Notes under the pieces: model-generated
The model's input: only the letters and a program-made list of their open reading frames with translations
What the model was told of the DNA's origin: nothing
Database searches by the model: none
Position numbers and translations under genes: made by a program
Part shown: one piece after another, positions 5,874 through 14,068 of the stretch
How positions within the stretch are numbered: position 1 is the stretch's first letter
How the letters are laid out: each line of letters starts with the position of its first letter
Origin: Anaerolineales bacterium
GTDB lineage: Bacteria; Chloroflexota; Anaerolineae; 4572-78; NAK82
Direction of reading: 5' to 3'
Length of the DNA stretch: 20,105 nucleotides
NCBI GenBank assembly: GCA_024643945.1
Contig: JAHELX010000009.1
Location: forward strand, 1 to 20,105

Positions 5874-8048
5874 CTATCTCGTCTGGCGGCGGGCTTCAAG
5901 CACGTTGGGTAAGCGCTCGATGCGAGCCAGCACGCGGCTAAGCTGGTCTATATCGGCGATTTCCAACGTGACCACCATAGTAGCCATATGATCTTTCTTG
6001 CGGGTCATCACGTTGGCCGCACTCAAGTTGATCGCCTCATCGGCGACAACCGAGGCGATGTCGCGCAGTAGGCCTTGCCGATCGTAGGCTTCAACTCGCA
6101 CGTCGACCGGATAGGTCTCGGTGATCTCCGGCCCCCAATCTACCTCAATCAAGCGTTCCCGGTCGTTCATCCGCAAGATGTTGGGGCAATCCTGGCGATG
6201 GATGGTAACTCCTCGGCCGCGGGTGATATAGCCCACAATGTCGTCGCCGGGCAAGGGGTTGCAGCAGTGGGCCAGGTTGGTGAGCAAGTCGCCCACGCCG
6301 CGAACCCGGATGCCGGTCGTCGGGGCAGTTGGTGTGACGCGGACCGGGGGAATTTCCAGGGTTTCTTCTTCCGGTTGCACCAATTCCAAGGCACGCCCGG
6401 CAATTTGGTGCGCATTGATGTCCCCGCCCCCAATTGCCGCCATTAAATCGTCCACTTTGTCGAAGGTAAATTTTTTGGCGATTTGGTCGAATGGCGTCTC
6501 GTCCAGCCCCAGTCGCTTAAGTTCTCGCTCCAATACCTCGCGGCCCTGGACAATATTCTCATCCCGGTTCTGGCGCTTAAACCATTGCCGAATTTTGCTG
6601 CGTGCCCGTGAGGTTTTGACGTAGCCCAGATGCGGGTTCAGCCAGTCCCGGCTGGGTCCTCCCCGCTTGGCGGTGAGAATCTCCACCTGGTCGCCATTTC
6701 GCAGTTGATAATCCAGCCCGACCAGCTTGCCATTTACCTTGGCTCCCCGGCAGCGATGGCCGACTTCAGTGTGGATGTGGTAGGCGAAGTCGATAGGAGT
6801 GGAGCCGGTGGGTAGATCAATGATGTCGCCTCGGGGTGTAAATGTATAGACGCGGTCTTGGAAGACGTCGGTCTTAAGCGAGTCGATGAACTCGCGGGCA
6901 TCGGTCACTTCCTGCCGCCACTCCATCAACTGCCGTAGCCAGGCGATTTTGTTGTCGAAGACAGGATCTTGCTTTTGGCCTTCTTTGTAGCGCCAATGCG
7001 CGGCGATGCCCAGTTCAGCCGTGTAATGCATCTCGTAGGTACGGATTTGCCCTTCCAACGGCTTCCCCTCTGGCCCCACGACCGCTGTGTGCAGGGAACG
7101 ATACATATTGTCTTTGGGGGTAGCAATGTAGTCATCGAATTCACCTGGAATCGGGCGCCACATGCTATGAATCACGCCCAAAGCCGTGTAGCAATCACGC
7201 ACACTCTCTACAAGAACTCTTACCCCGCTTACGTCATAAATCTGGTCGAAGTCCACCCCTTTGCGCTTCATTTTGCGGTAAATGCTGTAAATGTGTTTAG
7301 GGCGCCCGGAGACCTCGGCCTTGACGCCAGCTTTGCTGAGCTCCTCTCGCAGCCGACTGACAAGTTCGGCGATGTAGCGTTCCCGGTTGGGACGGCGTTC
7401 GTCAATAAGAGTGGCGATTTCTTTGTAGGTCTCGGGTTCCAGGTGACGTAGTGAAAGATCTTCCAGTTCCCATTTCATTTGCCAGATGCCCAGGCGATTA
7501 GCTAAGGGGGCGAATATCTCTAGCGTTTCTCGCGCAATCCGCTTGCGTTTATATTCTGGCAGCGAACTAAGGGTGCGCATGTTATGAAGCCGGTCAGCTA
7601 ACTTGATGAGCACCACGCGCACGTCATCCACCATGGCCAGGAACATCTTGCGTAAGCTTTCGGCCTTGGCATCTTCCCTGATGTTGCGCTCACTCATACC
7701 GCTCAACTGGTCGATCTGCCCCAGTTTGGTGACTCCATCCACCAGCTTGGCGATTTCGCTCCCAAATTCTCTTTCTAGCTCCTCGTGGGTGACAGGGGTA
7801 TCTTCCAGCGTGTCATGCATCAGAGCAGCGGCCAGTGTAGCCGTGTCTAGATGCAGTTCTGCCAGCATTTGAGCGACTGCCAGGCAATGCTGAATGTAGG
7901 GCTCGCCAGAGGCGCGTTTTTGATTGGCATGAGCTTGACTGGCCAGGTCAAATGCGCGACGAAGTAACTCTCGCTCTGCCTCAGAACGGCCGTTTTCCAG
8001 GCTCACCAGCCAGGATTCAAAATCCGTAACTTCGTAAGAGTTCTTCAT
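5874..8048 (-). CDS. rel: Bifunctional (p)ppGpp synthetase/hydrolase (Rel/SpoT family)
   Basis: The 724-residue protein has all long-RSH domains. The HD hydrolase has H54, H78-D79, E82-D83, D152 and N156. The synthetase spans about 250-355, with GRPKHIYSIYRKM, YDVSGVRV and EGQIRT. A TGS domain is at 398-460, a Cys region with C595-C596 and C621, and an ACT domain at 647-722. It makes and degrades the stringent-response alarmone. The synthetase motif reads PGEFDDYIA, the EXDD form known from monofunctional RelA, although the hydrolase site is intact. A TTG 51 bases upstream would extend the frame. The ATG at 8048 is preferred because a TATAAT box lies inside the extension and the catalytic numbering then matches characterised Rel. 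Confidence 0.96.
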   Translation of the reverse strand: MKNSYEVTDFESWLVSLENGRSEAERELLRRAFDLASQAHANQKRASGEPYIQHCLAVAQMLAELHLDTATLAAALMHDTLEDTPVTHEELEREFGSEIAKLVDGVTKLGQIDQLSGMSERNIREDAKAESLRKMFLAMVDDVRVVLIKLADRLHNMRTLSSLPEYKRKRIARETLEIFAPLANRLGIWQMKWELEDLSLRHLEPETYKEIATLIDERRPNRERYIAELVSRLREELSKAGVKAEVSGRPKHIYSIYRKMKRKGVDFDQIYDVSGVRVLVESVRDCYTALGVIHSMWRPIPGEFDDYIATPKDNMYRSLHTAVVGPEGKPLEGQIRTYEMHYTAELGIAAHWRYKEGQKQDPVFDNKIAWLRQLMEWRQEVTDAREFIDSLKTDVFQDRVYTFTPRGDIIDLPTGSTPIDFAYHIHTEVGHRCRGAKVNGKLVGLDYQLRNGDQVEILTAKRGGPSRDWLNPHLGYVKTSRARSKIRQWFKRQNRDENIVQGREVLERELKRLGLDETPFDQIAKKFTFDKVDDLMAAIGGGDINAHQIAGRALELVQPEEETLEIPPVRVTPTAPTTGIRVRGVGDLLTNLAHCCNPLPGDDIVGYITRGRGVTIHRQDCPNILRMNDRERLIEVDWGPEITETYPVDVRVEAYDRQGLLRDIASVVADEAINLSAANVMTRKKDHMATMVVTLEIADIDQLSRVLARIERLPNVLEARRQTR

Positions 8049-8081
8049 AGTGTCCACACACTGGTATACCCACGTGCGGGT

Positions 8082-8087
8082 ATTATA
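8082..8087 (-). promoter_or_regulatory. consensus -10 box upstream of rel
   Basis: On the minus strand this is a perfect TATAAT, 33 bases before the rel ATG at 8048. No good -35 box is seen at 16-18 bases; the best-placed hexamer reads ACGATG, so an activator or another sigma requirement is possible. A near-palindrome CCCGCACGTGGG (minus strand, 8069-8080) follows it immediately and overlaps the expected transcription start, so it might be an operator. Confidence 0.4.
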
Positions 8088-8099
8088 GAATCGATGCAA

Positions 8100-8250
8100 A
8101 GATTCATCGTCAGTATAATCCTGTCGCGAGATTTTTGCAATGAAAATCTGGTGGGGAATGCTTCTGCGAGAGGGCGCAGCTATGGTGCATAGAGGGAGCG
8201 ATGCCAGAAGAACCGCCTTGGAGTTCTATCCAAGAAGTTGGGATGATGGT
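8100..8250. other. spacer between the phosphatase gene and rel
   Basis: No coding signal is evident. A small hairpin CTTGGA/TCCAAG (8217-8222 with 8229-8234) lies just after the phosphatase stop on the minus strand and could be a weak terminator for it. The rest is unremarkable upstream sequence for rel. Confidence 0.35.
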
Positions 8251-9078
8251 TTAGGGATGCTGTAAGTCTTCCCAGCGCGGCATTTCTGGTAGTTGACCGG
8301 CGCCAGTCACCTTACCATGCACTGGGCTATTGGATATGTGGGTAATGCTGATGGTAATGTTATCGTCGCCTCCGCGTTCGTTGGCCAGAGATACCAATCG
8401 TTGGGCAGCTTCCGACGGGGAATAAGCACGGGCGATGTCAGCCAACTCCTGGTCACTTACGTGACGAAGTAAGCCGTCGCTACACAGGATTAGAAGGTCG
8501 TCTGGGGCAATCTGGCGGGAGAAAATATCTACCTGTACCGTTTCGTGCGCGCCGACACTGCGCAAAATGACATTGCGGTAAGGGTGGGTTTCGGCCTGTT
8601 CAGCAGTGATGGAACCATCGCTGATTAACTCGGCTACCAGGCTATGATCCTCAGTAATCTGCTCAATGTTTTCGCCCCGGACGATGTAGGCGCGGCTATC
8701 ACCGACATTGGCCACAGTCAATTGGTTACCCTGAATGACGGCAGCGACCACTGTGGTGGCCATCTCTCGACGATCAGTGCGGCGGAGGTTTTGAGCAAAG
8801 ATGTCGGCGTTGGCGCCCTCGATAGCTCGTCGTAGTTGGGGGCCAGCATCGTCATCAGAACTTTGATAGTAGCTGTGAATGATTTTTTTGACGGTGTATT
8901 GGCTGGCAATTTCACCCGCAGCAGCTCCACCCACGCCGTCAGCCAGCACATACAACCGGCCGCGGGTTTCCAGGTCGGCGATTTGGCCCGGTTCGTAAAA
9001 CCCAACGTAGTCTTCGTTATGCCGTCGCTTTTGACCCACGTCGGACAGTTGACTAGACTCGACCATCCATTCGGGCAT
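8251..9078 (-). CDS. PP2C-family serine/threonine protein phosphatase (PrpC/Stp-like)
   Basis: The 275-residue protein carries the ordered PP2C metal-site motifs: SDVGQKRRHNEDYVGF near the start, then YVLADGVGGAAAGE, VANVGDSRAYI, ITEDHSLVAELI, the RNVILRSVGA segment, DDLLILCSDGLLRHVSDQELADIA, and GGDDNITISI near the end. These bind two divalent metals for dephosphorylation of Ser/Thr proteins, and the enzyme usually reverses Hanks-type kinases. No kinase gene is in this window. An in-frame upstream ATG at 9138 would add 20 residues, but AAGGAG (9085-9090, minus strand) lies six bases before the ATG at 9078, and the promoter -10 box overlaps the area just upstream of 9121. A second ATG at 9081 is the alternative start. 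Confidence 0.95.
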   Translation of the reverse strand: MPEWMVESSQLSDVGQKRRHNEDYVGFYEPGQIADLETRGRLYVLADGVGGAAAGEIASQYTVKKIIHSYYQSSDDDAGPQLRRAIEGANADIFAQNLRRTDRREMATTVVAAVIQGNQLTVANVGDSRAYIVRGENIEQITEDHSLVAELISDGSITAEQAETHPYRNVILRSVGAHETVQVDIFSRQIAPDDLLILCSDGLLRHVSDQELADIARAYSPSEAAQRLVSLANERGGDDNITISITHISNSPVHGKVTGAGQLPEMPRWEDLQHP

Positions 9079-9128
9079 CATCCGCTCCTTCAACTGGTGC
9101 GGCATAGATTCCTGTGACACTATAGATA

Positions 9129-9157
9129 AGAATAACACAATTTGTGTGGAATTTCAA
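9129..9157 (-). promoter_or_regulatory. promoter of the PP2C phosphatase gene
   Basis: On the minus strand TTGAAA (9152-9157) and TATTCT (9129-9134) are 17 bases apart. The -35 matches five of six and the -10 four of six consensus positions. It starts just after the stop of the MBL-hydrolase gene, so the phosphatase gene can be expressed apart from the long upstream operon. The start site would be near 9122, giving a leader of about 44 bases. Confidence 0.55.
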
Positions 9158-9162
9158 CCAGG

Positions 9163-10173
9163 TTATAGACTTTGATACAGCAGTGGTGGGTTTGGCTCTC
9201 GCTCAACTTCCTCGATGTTGAGCACCCCGAGTTTGCCCCGTTGGTAGAGGTATTCCACGTGGGCGCCCGTTTCCAGCAGTGCCAGCAGTACCTGATAGCC
9301 GATTCGCTCGTGGAATAGCTCGCGTGAGATTTGCTTTATCGTTTTTGGCTCTCGACACATGTCGAGCACCTGGTTTAGCCTTTCGTGGTGAAAAGCTTGG
9401 ATCTCGTCAATTCGGGCAGCCAGGTCTTGTATTTCGTCTTCGTGCCCCCCTAACCCCAGTTGGATGCCAGGAATACGCCGAATTTTCTGCAACGACTCCA
9501 GATAATGTCCCAGACCGGTGTAGCGGGTGATGAATTCTGGAGATTGGAGTGGGGTAATATGGGAGAGAACGTGGTCGGCGGTGAAGAGGACATCATCCAA
9601 TTGCAGGCAAACCTGGCCCGGGCAATGACCAGGCGTGTGATAGACGCGAAACCGCCTATCGAGGGGGGTATTTTCGTTGAGGGTGAAATCTACGCTGGCG
9701 GATTTGAATATATCTTTGGACCACTTGTTCATCTCCACCATGCCTTTGACACTGCTCGGCGCCAGGCCAGCCCGCTCCAGGAAAATTTGCAGATCCTTGG
9801 ATATGATGATCTGCCGCTCCTCAAAATTGCGCAAGACCCGGGTGTCTAACTCGTGAATCCCGACCTGGGCACCCGAGTGTTGGAGCACGAAGTTCAGCCC
9901 GCCGAAGTGATCTATGTGTCCGTGGGTGATGATCAGCCGGCGCACGTCGGCCAGGGTGACCGCTTCGCCAAAGCGGTCGCGCAGTTCGGTAAAGCAGGCC
10001 AGCAAGTCGTTGTTGGCATTGGCCCAGCCGGATCCGGCATCAATCAGCGTTAGTGGATCACCTAGCACCAAGTAACAGTTGGTAACGTGCCCAGGGAACG
10101 ATGTGACCGGCAGCCTGTAAATGGTCACTCCGTTGCCACTCACAAAACATTTAATCTCGTGGTTGTTTTTCAT
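9163..10173 (-). CDS. Metallo-beta-lactamase-fold hydrolase
   Basis: The 336-residue protein has the MBL metal site: LIDAGSG (strand with Asp), ITHGHIDHFGG (HxHxDH at about residues 84-89), YHTPGHCPGQVCLQ with the third His, FTADHVL with the bridging Asp, and LGGHEDEI with the last His. The C-terminal part (about 265-336) looks like a winged-helix segment (LLALLETGAHVEYLYQRGKL), the layout of LACTB2-like and related thioesterase or nuclease proteins. The substrate is not evident. The frame is open further upstream, into the preceding methyltransferase gene, but that part has no family similarity. The ATG at 10173 lies in the 55-base gap after that gene's stop. Its ribosome-binding site is weak. 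It is probably last in the long leftward operon. Confidence 0.88.
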   Translation of the reverse strand: MKNNHEIKCFVSGNGVTIYRLPVTSFPGHVTNCYLVLGDPLTLIDAGSGWANANNDLLACFTELRDRFGEAVTLADVRRLIITHGHIDHFGGLNFVLQHSGAQVGIHELDTRVLRNFEERQIIISKDLQIFLERAGLAPSSVKGMVEMNKWSKDIFKSASVDFTLNENTPLDRRFRVYHTPGHCPGQVCLQLDDVLFTADHVLSHITPLQSPEFITRYTGLGHYLESLQKIRRIPGIQLGLGGHEDEIQDLAARIDEIQAFHHERLNQVLDMCREPKTIKQISRELFHERIGYQVLLALLETGAHVEYLYQRGKLGVLNIEEVEREPNPPLLYQSL

Positions 10174-10228
10174 TATTCTACTTCGCCAGAACTCTGGGCT
10201 TGAACTAGCTTGGAGGGAGTCCCTCTGC

Positions 10229-11422
10229 TTACCAGACGCGGCAGATGAATCCTTTGAGATACTGCGACTCGGGGAAGGTGAGTAAAACGGGGTGATCCAT
10301 TCCCTGCCCCAAGCGCTCGACAATGTGTACATCCCGTTTGGCGTCTACCGCTGCCTCAAACAGGATCTTTTGGAAAAGCTCAAAATTGATGGCACCAGAG
10401 CAAGAAAAGGTGATGAGATAGCCGCCCGAACGTAGCAGTTTCATCCCCAGGAGATTGATGTCTTTATAGCCGCGCATGGCCGCTTTGACTTGTGTTTTGC
10501 TGGGCGCAAACTTGGGAGGATCGAGGACGACTACATCGAAGTGCCAACCATAATCCCGATAAGTTCGGAGCAGTTCAAAGGTATCGGCTGCGGCATAAAC
10601 GTCCTCGCGACCGCCGAACCCATTTCGACGCATATTGCGCTCCGCCAACTTCAACACATCTTCGGAGGTATCTACGTTGATGATACGCGTTGCGCCGCCG
10701 GCAACCGCATATACAGCAAATGCCCCAGTGTAGGCAAAAGCGTTCAACACCTCAGCGCCCCTAAAATATGGGCTGGCAATCTTGCGATTCTCACGCTGAT
10801 CCAGGTAGAATCCGGTTTTGTGCCCCATCTTTATATCAACCAGGAAGCGGAAGCCATGCTCAGTAATCTCTACCAAATCAGGGGGCACCTCGCCCCAAAT
10901 GGGGCCGGCAACTGGGATCAACCCTTCTTTTTCCCGCACTGCGTCGTCGCTGCGATTGAAGATGCCTTGAGGCGCGGCCAGATCCGCCAGGTGATCAATA
11001 ATGCTGGCTTTGTTCCGTTCCACAGCTAGCGAGAGGAACTGAACCACCAGCCACGGTCCGTAGCGGTCCACAATGAGGCCAGGCAGACCATCGGCCTCAG
11101 CGTGAACCAGGCGATAGGCATCGATCAGTGGCGAAGCAGCCAGCGACTCGCGCGCGCTGATGGCTCGTTCCAGACGCCCTCGCCAGAACCCCTCGCCGAT
11201 GAGCACATCCTGATCCCAGGTGAGGATACGAACCACGATTTGAGAACGCTGATTGACGATCCCCCGCGCGATAAAACGCGCCCGGCTATCCCATACATCC
11301 ACTACGTCGCCATCGGTAGGGTTGCCCTCGATGCGATCAACAGCACCCGAGAAGATCCATGGATGACGGTTGTGCACCGATTTTTCTCTACCCTTTTTTA
11401 GGATCACCTGCGCTGTAATCAT
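10229..11422 (-). CDS. RlmI-like class I SAM-dependent RNA methyltransferase
   Basis: The 397-residue protein has the RlmI/RlmK-type architecture. An N-terminal PUA domain (about 1-75) holds KGREKSVHNRHPWIFSGAVDRI, a linker domain follows with RLVHAEADGLPGLIVDRYG, and a Rossmann methyltransferase holds GFYLDQRENR, the SAM loop VLNAFAYTGAFAVYA (225-239), the acidic NVDTS, DPPKFAPSK (301-309) and FSCSG with Cys341. The E. coli relative makes 5-methylcytosine in 23S rRNA, so a similar rRNA target is likely but unproved. Its ATG lies nine bases after the stop of the acyl-CoA ligase gene. Minus-strand GAGGTG and GGGA lie before the ATG as candidate ribosome-binding sites. Confidence 0.92.
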   Translation of the reverse strand: MITAQVILKKGREKSVHNRHPWIFSGAVDRIEGNPTDGDVVDVWDSRARFIARGIVNQRSQIVVRILTWDQDVLIGEGFWRGRLERAISARESLAASPLIDAYRLVHAEADGLPGLIVDRYGPWLVVQFLSLAVERNKASIIDHLADLAAPQGIFNRSDDAVREKEGLIPVAGPIWGEVPPDLVEITEHGFRFLVDIKMGHKTGFYLDQRENRKIASPYFRGAEVLNAFAYTGAFAVYAVAGGATRIINVDTSEDVLKLAERNMRRNGFGGREDVYAAADTFELLRTYRDYGWHFDVVVLDPPKFAPSKTQVKAAMRGYKDINLLGMKLLRSGGYLITFSCSGAINFELFQKILFEAAVDAKRDVHIVERLGQGMDHPVLLTFPESQYLKGFICRVW

Positions 11423-11431
11423 CGTTCGTCC

Positions 11432-14029
11432 CTACACCTCTTTTCTTATTTCGGCCACTTCTTCTTCTGCCAGCATACGTCGCAATACTTTGCCCACAAT
11501 GCTCTTGGGTAGCTCAGTGCGAAACTCCACTCTGTCGGGCACTGCCCACTCCTCTAATCGGGCCTTGCACATTGCCAGAATCTCTTCCTCCGTAGCCCGT
11601 TCGCCTTGCTTCAAAACCACGTAGGCTTTGATGAGAGCCTCCACTGCTTGCTCTTGGGACCCATAAGGGATGCCGACAACGGCTGCCTCAAAGACTTTGG
11701 GGGATTCGTACAGTACCTCCTCGACGTCACGAGGGAAGACGTTGTAATCGCCGGCAATGATCATGTCCTTTTTACGGTCGATAATGCGGAAGTAGCCATC
11801 TTCGTCGGTCATGGCCACATCACCGGTGCGTAGCCACCTGTCCGCCCCGGCGTCGCAGCGCAGGCTGGGGTGCCTCACTGAACCGTGAAGGTGGGAGTTG
11901 ACATTGCCACCGTCCCCATACTTCACAGATGGATCGGGTATCAACGCACGGGCTGTCTCATCGGGCAGATGCCAGTAGCCTTGCATCACCTGGGGGCCGC
12001 GCACCAGGAGTTCACCTACTTCTCCCGGTGGCAGATCTTCTCCGGTGTGCAGATCCACCACTTTAGCATCAGTATTGGGAATCGGCAGGCCGATGGAGCC
12101 CGTGACCTGACGGCCGCCCAGGGGGTTGATATGGGTCACCGGGCTGGCCTCGGTCAGTCCGTAACCTTCCACCAGCCGTCCACGCGTTAACCGCTCGAAG
12201 GCCTCCTTCACTTCAACAGGCAGGGGGGCCGCACCGCTGATGCATGCGCGGATAGAGGAGAGGCCAAAGCGCCGCACGCCAGGGTAATCGCTGATGGCGG
12301 TGTACATGGTTGGCACGCCCGGGAAGAGGGTCGGTTTATAACGTTTAATCGTATCCAACACTTCGTGCGTGGCAAAGGTGGGTAAGAGCACGGTAGCTGC
12401 CGCCAGACCGATGCTCACATTCATGCAGGCGGTCATCCCGTAGGAGTGCGAGAAGGGGAGCACGCCCAGTACAACCTCTTTGCCCTCTTGCACGTCGGGG
12501 AGCCAATGGCGCACCTGGATGGTATTGGCGACCAGGTTGTAGTTAGAGAGCATCACCCCCTTAGGGCGATCAGTTGTGCCGCCGGTATATAAGATGACTG
12601 CAAGGTCATCGGGCGATACTTCGGTGGGAGTGGGTCGAACCAGGCCAGGATGGACCACTTCACTCCAGCGGTAAGTGCCGTGCTCATCACGTAGGTCAGC
12701 CCGGTGACCTTCTGCCCGTTCTCGGGTGAGGGTGAATGTCAGTCGCTTGAGCGGTGGCAGGTATTCCTTGATGTTGGCTACAATGACACGCCTGAGACCG
12801 GTGTTCCTCCGTGCTCGGCGCACCATCGGGTAGAAGGCACTCATGGTCACCAACGTCTCAGCGCCGGAATCACGCAACTGATAGGTGAGGGTCGCTTCAT
12901 CGAAGAGTGGGTTGGTCAATACCACCACTGCTCCGATTTTCAGCGCTCCGTAATAGGCGATGACTGCCTGGGGCATGTTGGGCAGCAGCAACATCGCCCG
13001 ATCACCCTTTTGCACACCCAGGCGCTGCAAACCCAGAGCGAAGCGAGTGGCTGCCTCGTTTAGTTCCCAGTAGCTGACGCGCCGCCCATAGAATATCAGC
13101 GCTGTGCGTAATGGGTGACGCCGGGCGGCGCTCTCTAAAAAGCGATATAGAGGCTGGCGTGGGATGGCAACGGTCGCAGGAACGCCCGTTTCATAGTGCT
13201 TGATCCATGGTCTCTGATGGGCGATACGGCTACGGGCTTTGGCCCGCCACGAGGTCGCCTCGTCGCCCAAAAAGCGACTGATGGCTCGGTTGACTGCTTC
13301 AGGTCGCTCCAGTGGAACCAGGTGTGCCGAGGCACCCACGTCGATGCTCTCGGCGTTGGGCAAGAGGCGGGGGACTTCGGCAAAAGTGGCTTGTGGGAAA
13401 ACCCGGTCGCGATGACCCACGATCACCAGCGTGGGCTTTTGTACGTGGGGAAAGACCTGCTGCCCATCCCAAGGAGCCATTGCGTTGTTATAAAATGCTT
13501 TGAGAACGTTTGGAGGCGCAAACAACGCCCTCCGCAAGAACCGGCCGACCGGTCGTAACACCGCTACCGGTAACCGAAACGCCAGGCGCGCTGGCCAGAG
13601 GAGAGGGAATTGCGTGGCGGTGGCGATCAACACCAGTCGCTCTAAATCGTCGGGATAGCGGGTGGCGTAGGAGGCCACCAAGGCGCCGCCGAAAGAGTGC
13701 CCTACCATAATAAAGGGTTTGGGCACCTCCAGGGATACTACCACGCGAGCCAAATCATCTACGAGCTCGTCCAGGGTGTAGTGAGTATGTGGCTTGCTGG
13801 AAGCATGATGTCCACGCAGGTCGGGGGCGATCACGCGGTACTCGGCAGAGAATTCCATCAACTGGTATTTCCACTGGGCGGCTTGTCCGCCAAAGCCGTG
13901 TACGAACAGGAGCGCCCCCCGAGTGAAGCCTGGATCAATGTCGATTACGCTCAGCCGCACATCGAGCGCTTCGCCAATCACTACGTCCCGCCGATAGAGT
14001 TCCAGATCTAGCCCGACAGTTCCCCCCAC
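11432..14029 (-). CDS. Fusion protein: alpha/beta hydrolase plus long-chain acyl-CoA ligase
   Basis: The 865-residue protein joins two enzymes. Residues 1-260 are an alpha/beta hydrolase: FVHGFGG oxyanion region, GHSFGG with Ser112, Asp208 (GHRDRV) and His236 (SAHLV) as a complete triad. Residues 290-865 are an ANL-superfamily ligase of the FadD type: phosphate loop LYTGGTTDRPKGVMLS (480-495), GYGLTEASP (622-630), WLRTGD with Asp737, IIDRKKDMII, and the catalytic-type Lys847 in PKSIVGK. It probably activates fatty acids to CoA thioesters, perhaps after releasing them from an ester or thioester in its own first domain (inference). Residues about 702-729 are an insertion before WLRTGD. The start is GTG, with AAAGGGA six or so bases upstream. 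Confidence 0.92.
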   Translation of the reverse strand: MGGTVGLDLELYRRDVVIGEALDVRLSVIDIDPGFTRGALLFVHGFGGQAAQWKYQLMEFSAEYRVIAPDLRGHHASSKPHTHYTLDELVDDLARVVVSLEVPKPFIMVGHSFGGALVASYATRYPDDLERLVLIATATQFPLLWPARLAFRLPVAVLRPVGRFLRRALFAPPNVLKAFYNNAMAPWDGQQVFPHVQKPTLVIVGHRDRVFPQATFAEVPRLLPNAESIDVGASAHLVPLERPEAVNRAISRFLGDEATSWRAKARSRIAHQRPWIKHYETGVPATVAIPRQPLYRFLESAARRHPLRTALIFYGRRVSYWELNEAATRFALGLQRLGVQKGDRAMLLLPNMPQAVIAYYGALKIGAVVVLTNPLFDEATLTYQLRDSGAETLVTMSAFYPMVRRARRNTGLRRVIVANIKEYLPPLKRLTFTLTRERAEGHRADLRDEHGTYRWSEVVHPGLVRPTPTEVSPDDLAVILYTGGTTDRPKGVMLSNYNLVANTIQVRHWLPDVQEGKEVVLGVLPFSHSYGMTACMNVSIGLAAATVLLPTFATHEVLDTIKRYKPTLFPGVPTMYTAISDYPGVRRFGLSSIRACISGAAPLPVEVKEAFERLTRGRLVEGYGLTEASPVTHINPLGGRQVTGSIGLPIPNTDAKVVDLHTGEDLPPGEVGELLVRGPQVMQGYWHLPDETARALIPDPSVKYGDGGNVNSHLHGSVRHPSLRCDAGADRWLRTGDVAMTDEDGYFRIIDRKKDMIIAGDYNVFPRDVEEVLYESPKVFEAAVVGIPYGSQEQAVEALIKAYVVLKQGERATEEEILAMCKARLEEWAVPDRVEFRTELPKSIVGKVLRRMLAEEEVAEIRKEV
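11885..11926. repeat. palindrome inside the acyl-CoA ligase coding sequence
   Basis: GTGAAGGTGG (11885-11894) is complementary to CCACC (11907-11911) followed, after a bulge of about ten bases, by TTCAC (11922-11926). It falls in the segment encoding the extra residues at about 702-716 of the ligase and suggests that part was inserted as a palindromic element. The length keeps the reading frame. Confidence 0.5.
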
Positions 14030-14068
14030 AATATGTCCCTTTCTCGATCGGTCAACTGTCCATCTGAC

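Noticed and set aside
5874..8099. TTG start at 8099 for rel
   Set aside because: A consensus TATAAT box lies inside the extension, and the ATG at 8048 gives catalytic residue numbers that match characterised Rel proteins.
8251..9138. Longer start for the PP2C phosphatase at 9138
   Set aside because: The extra 20 residues precede the family's conserved start, and a well-spaced AAGGAG lies just before the ATG at 9078.
9163..10332. Longer start for the MBL hydrolase at 10332
   Set aside because: It would overlap the methyltransferase gene by over 100 bases, and the added residues are Ser-rich with no family resemblance.
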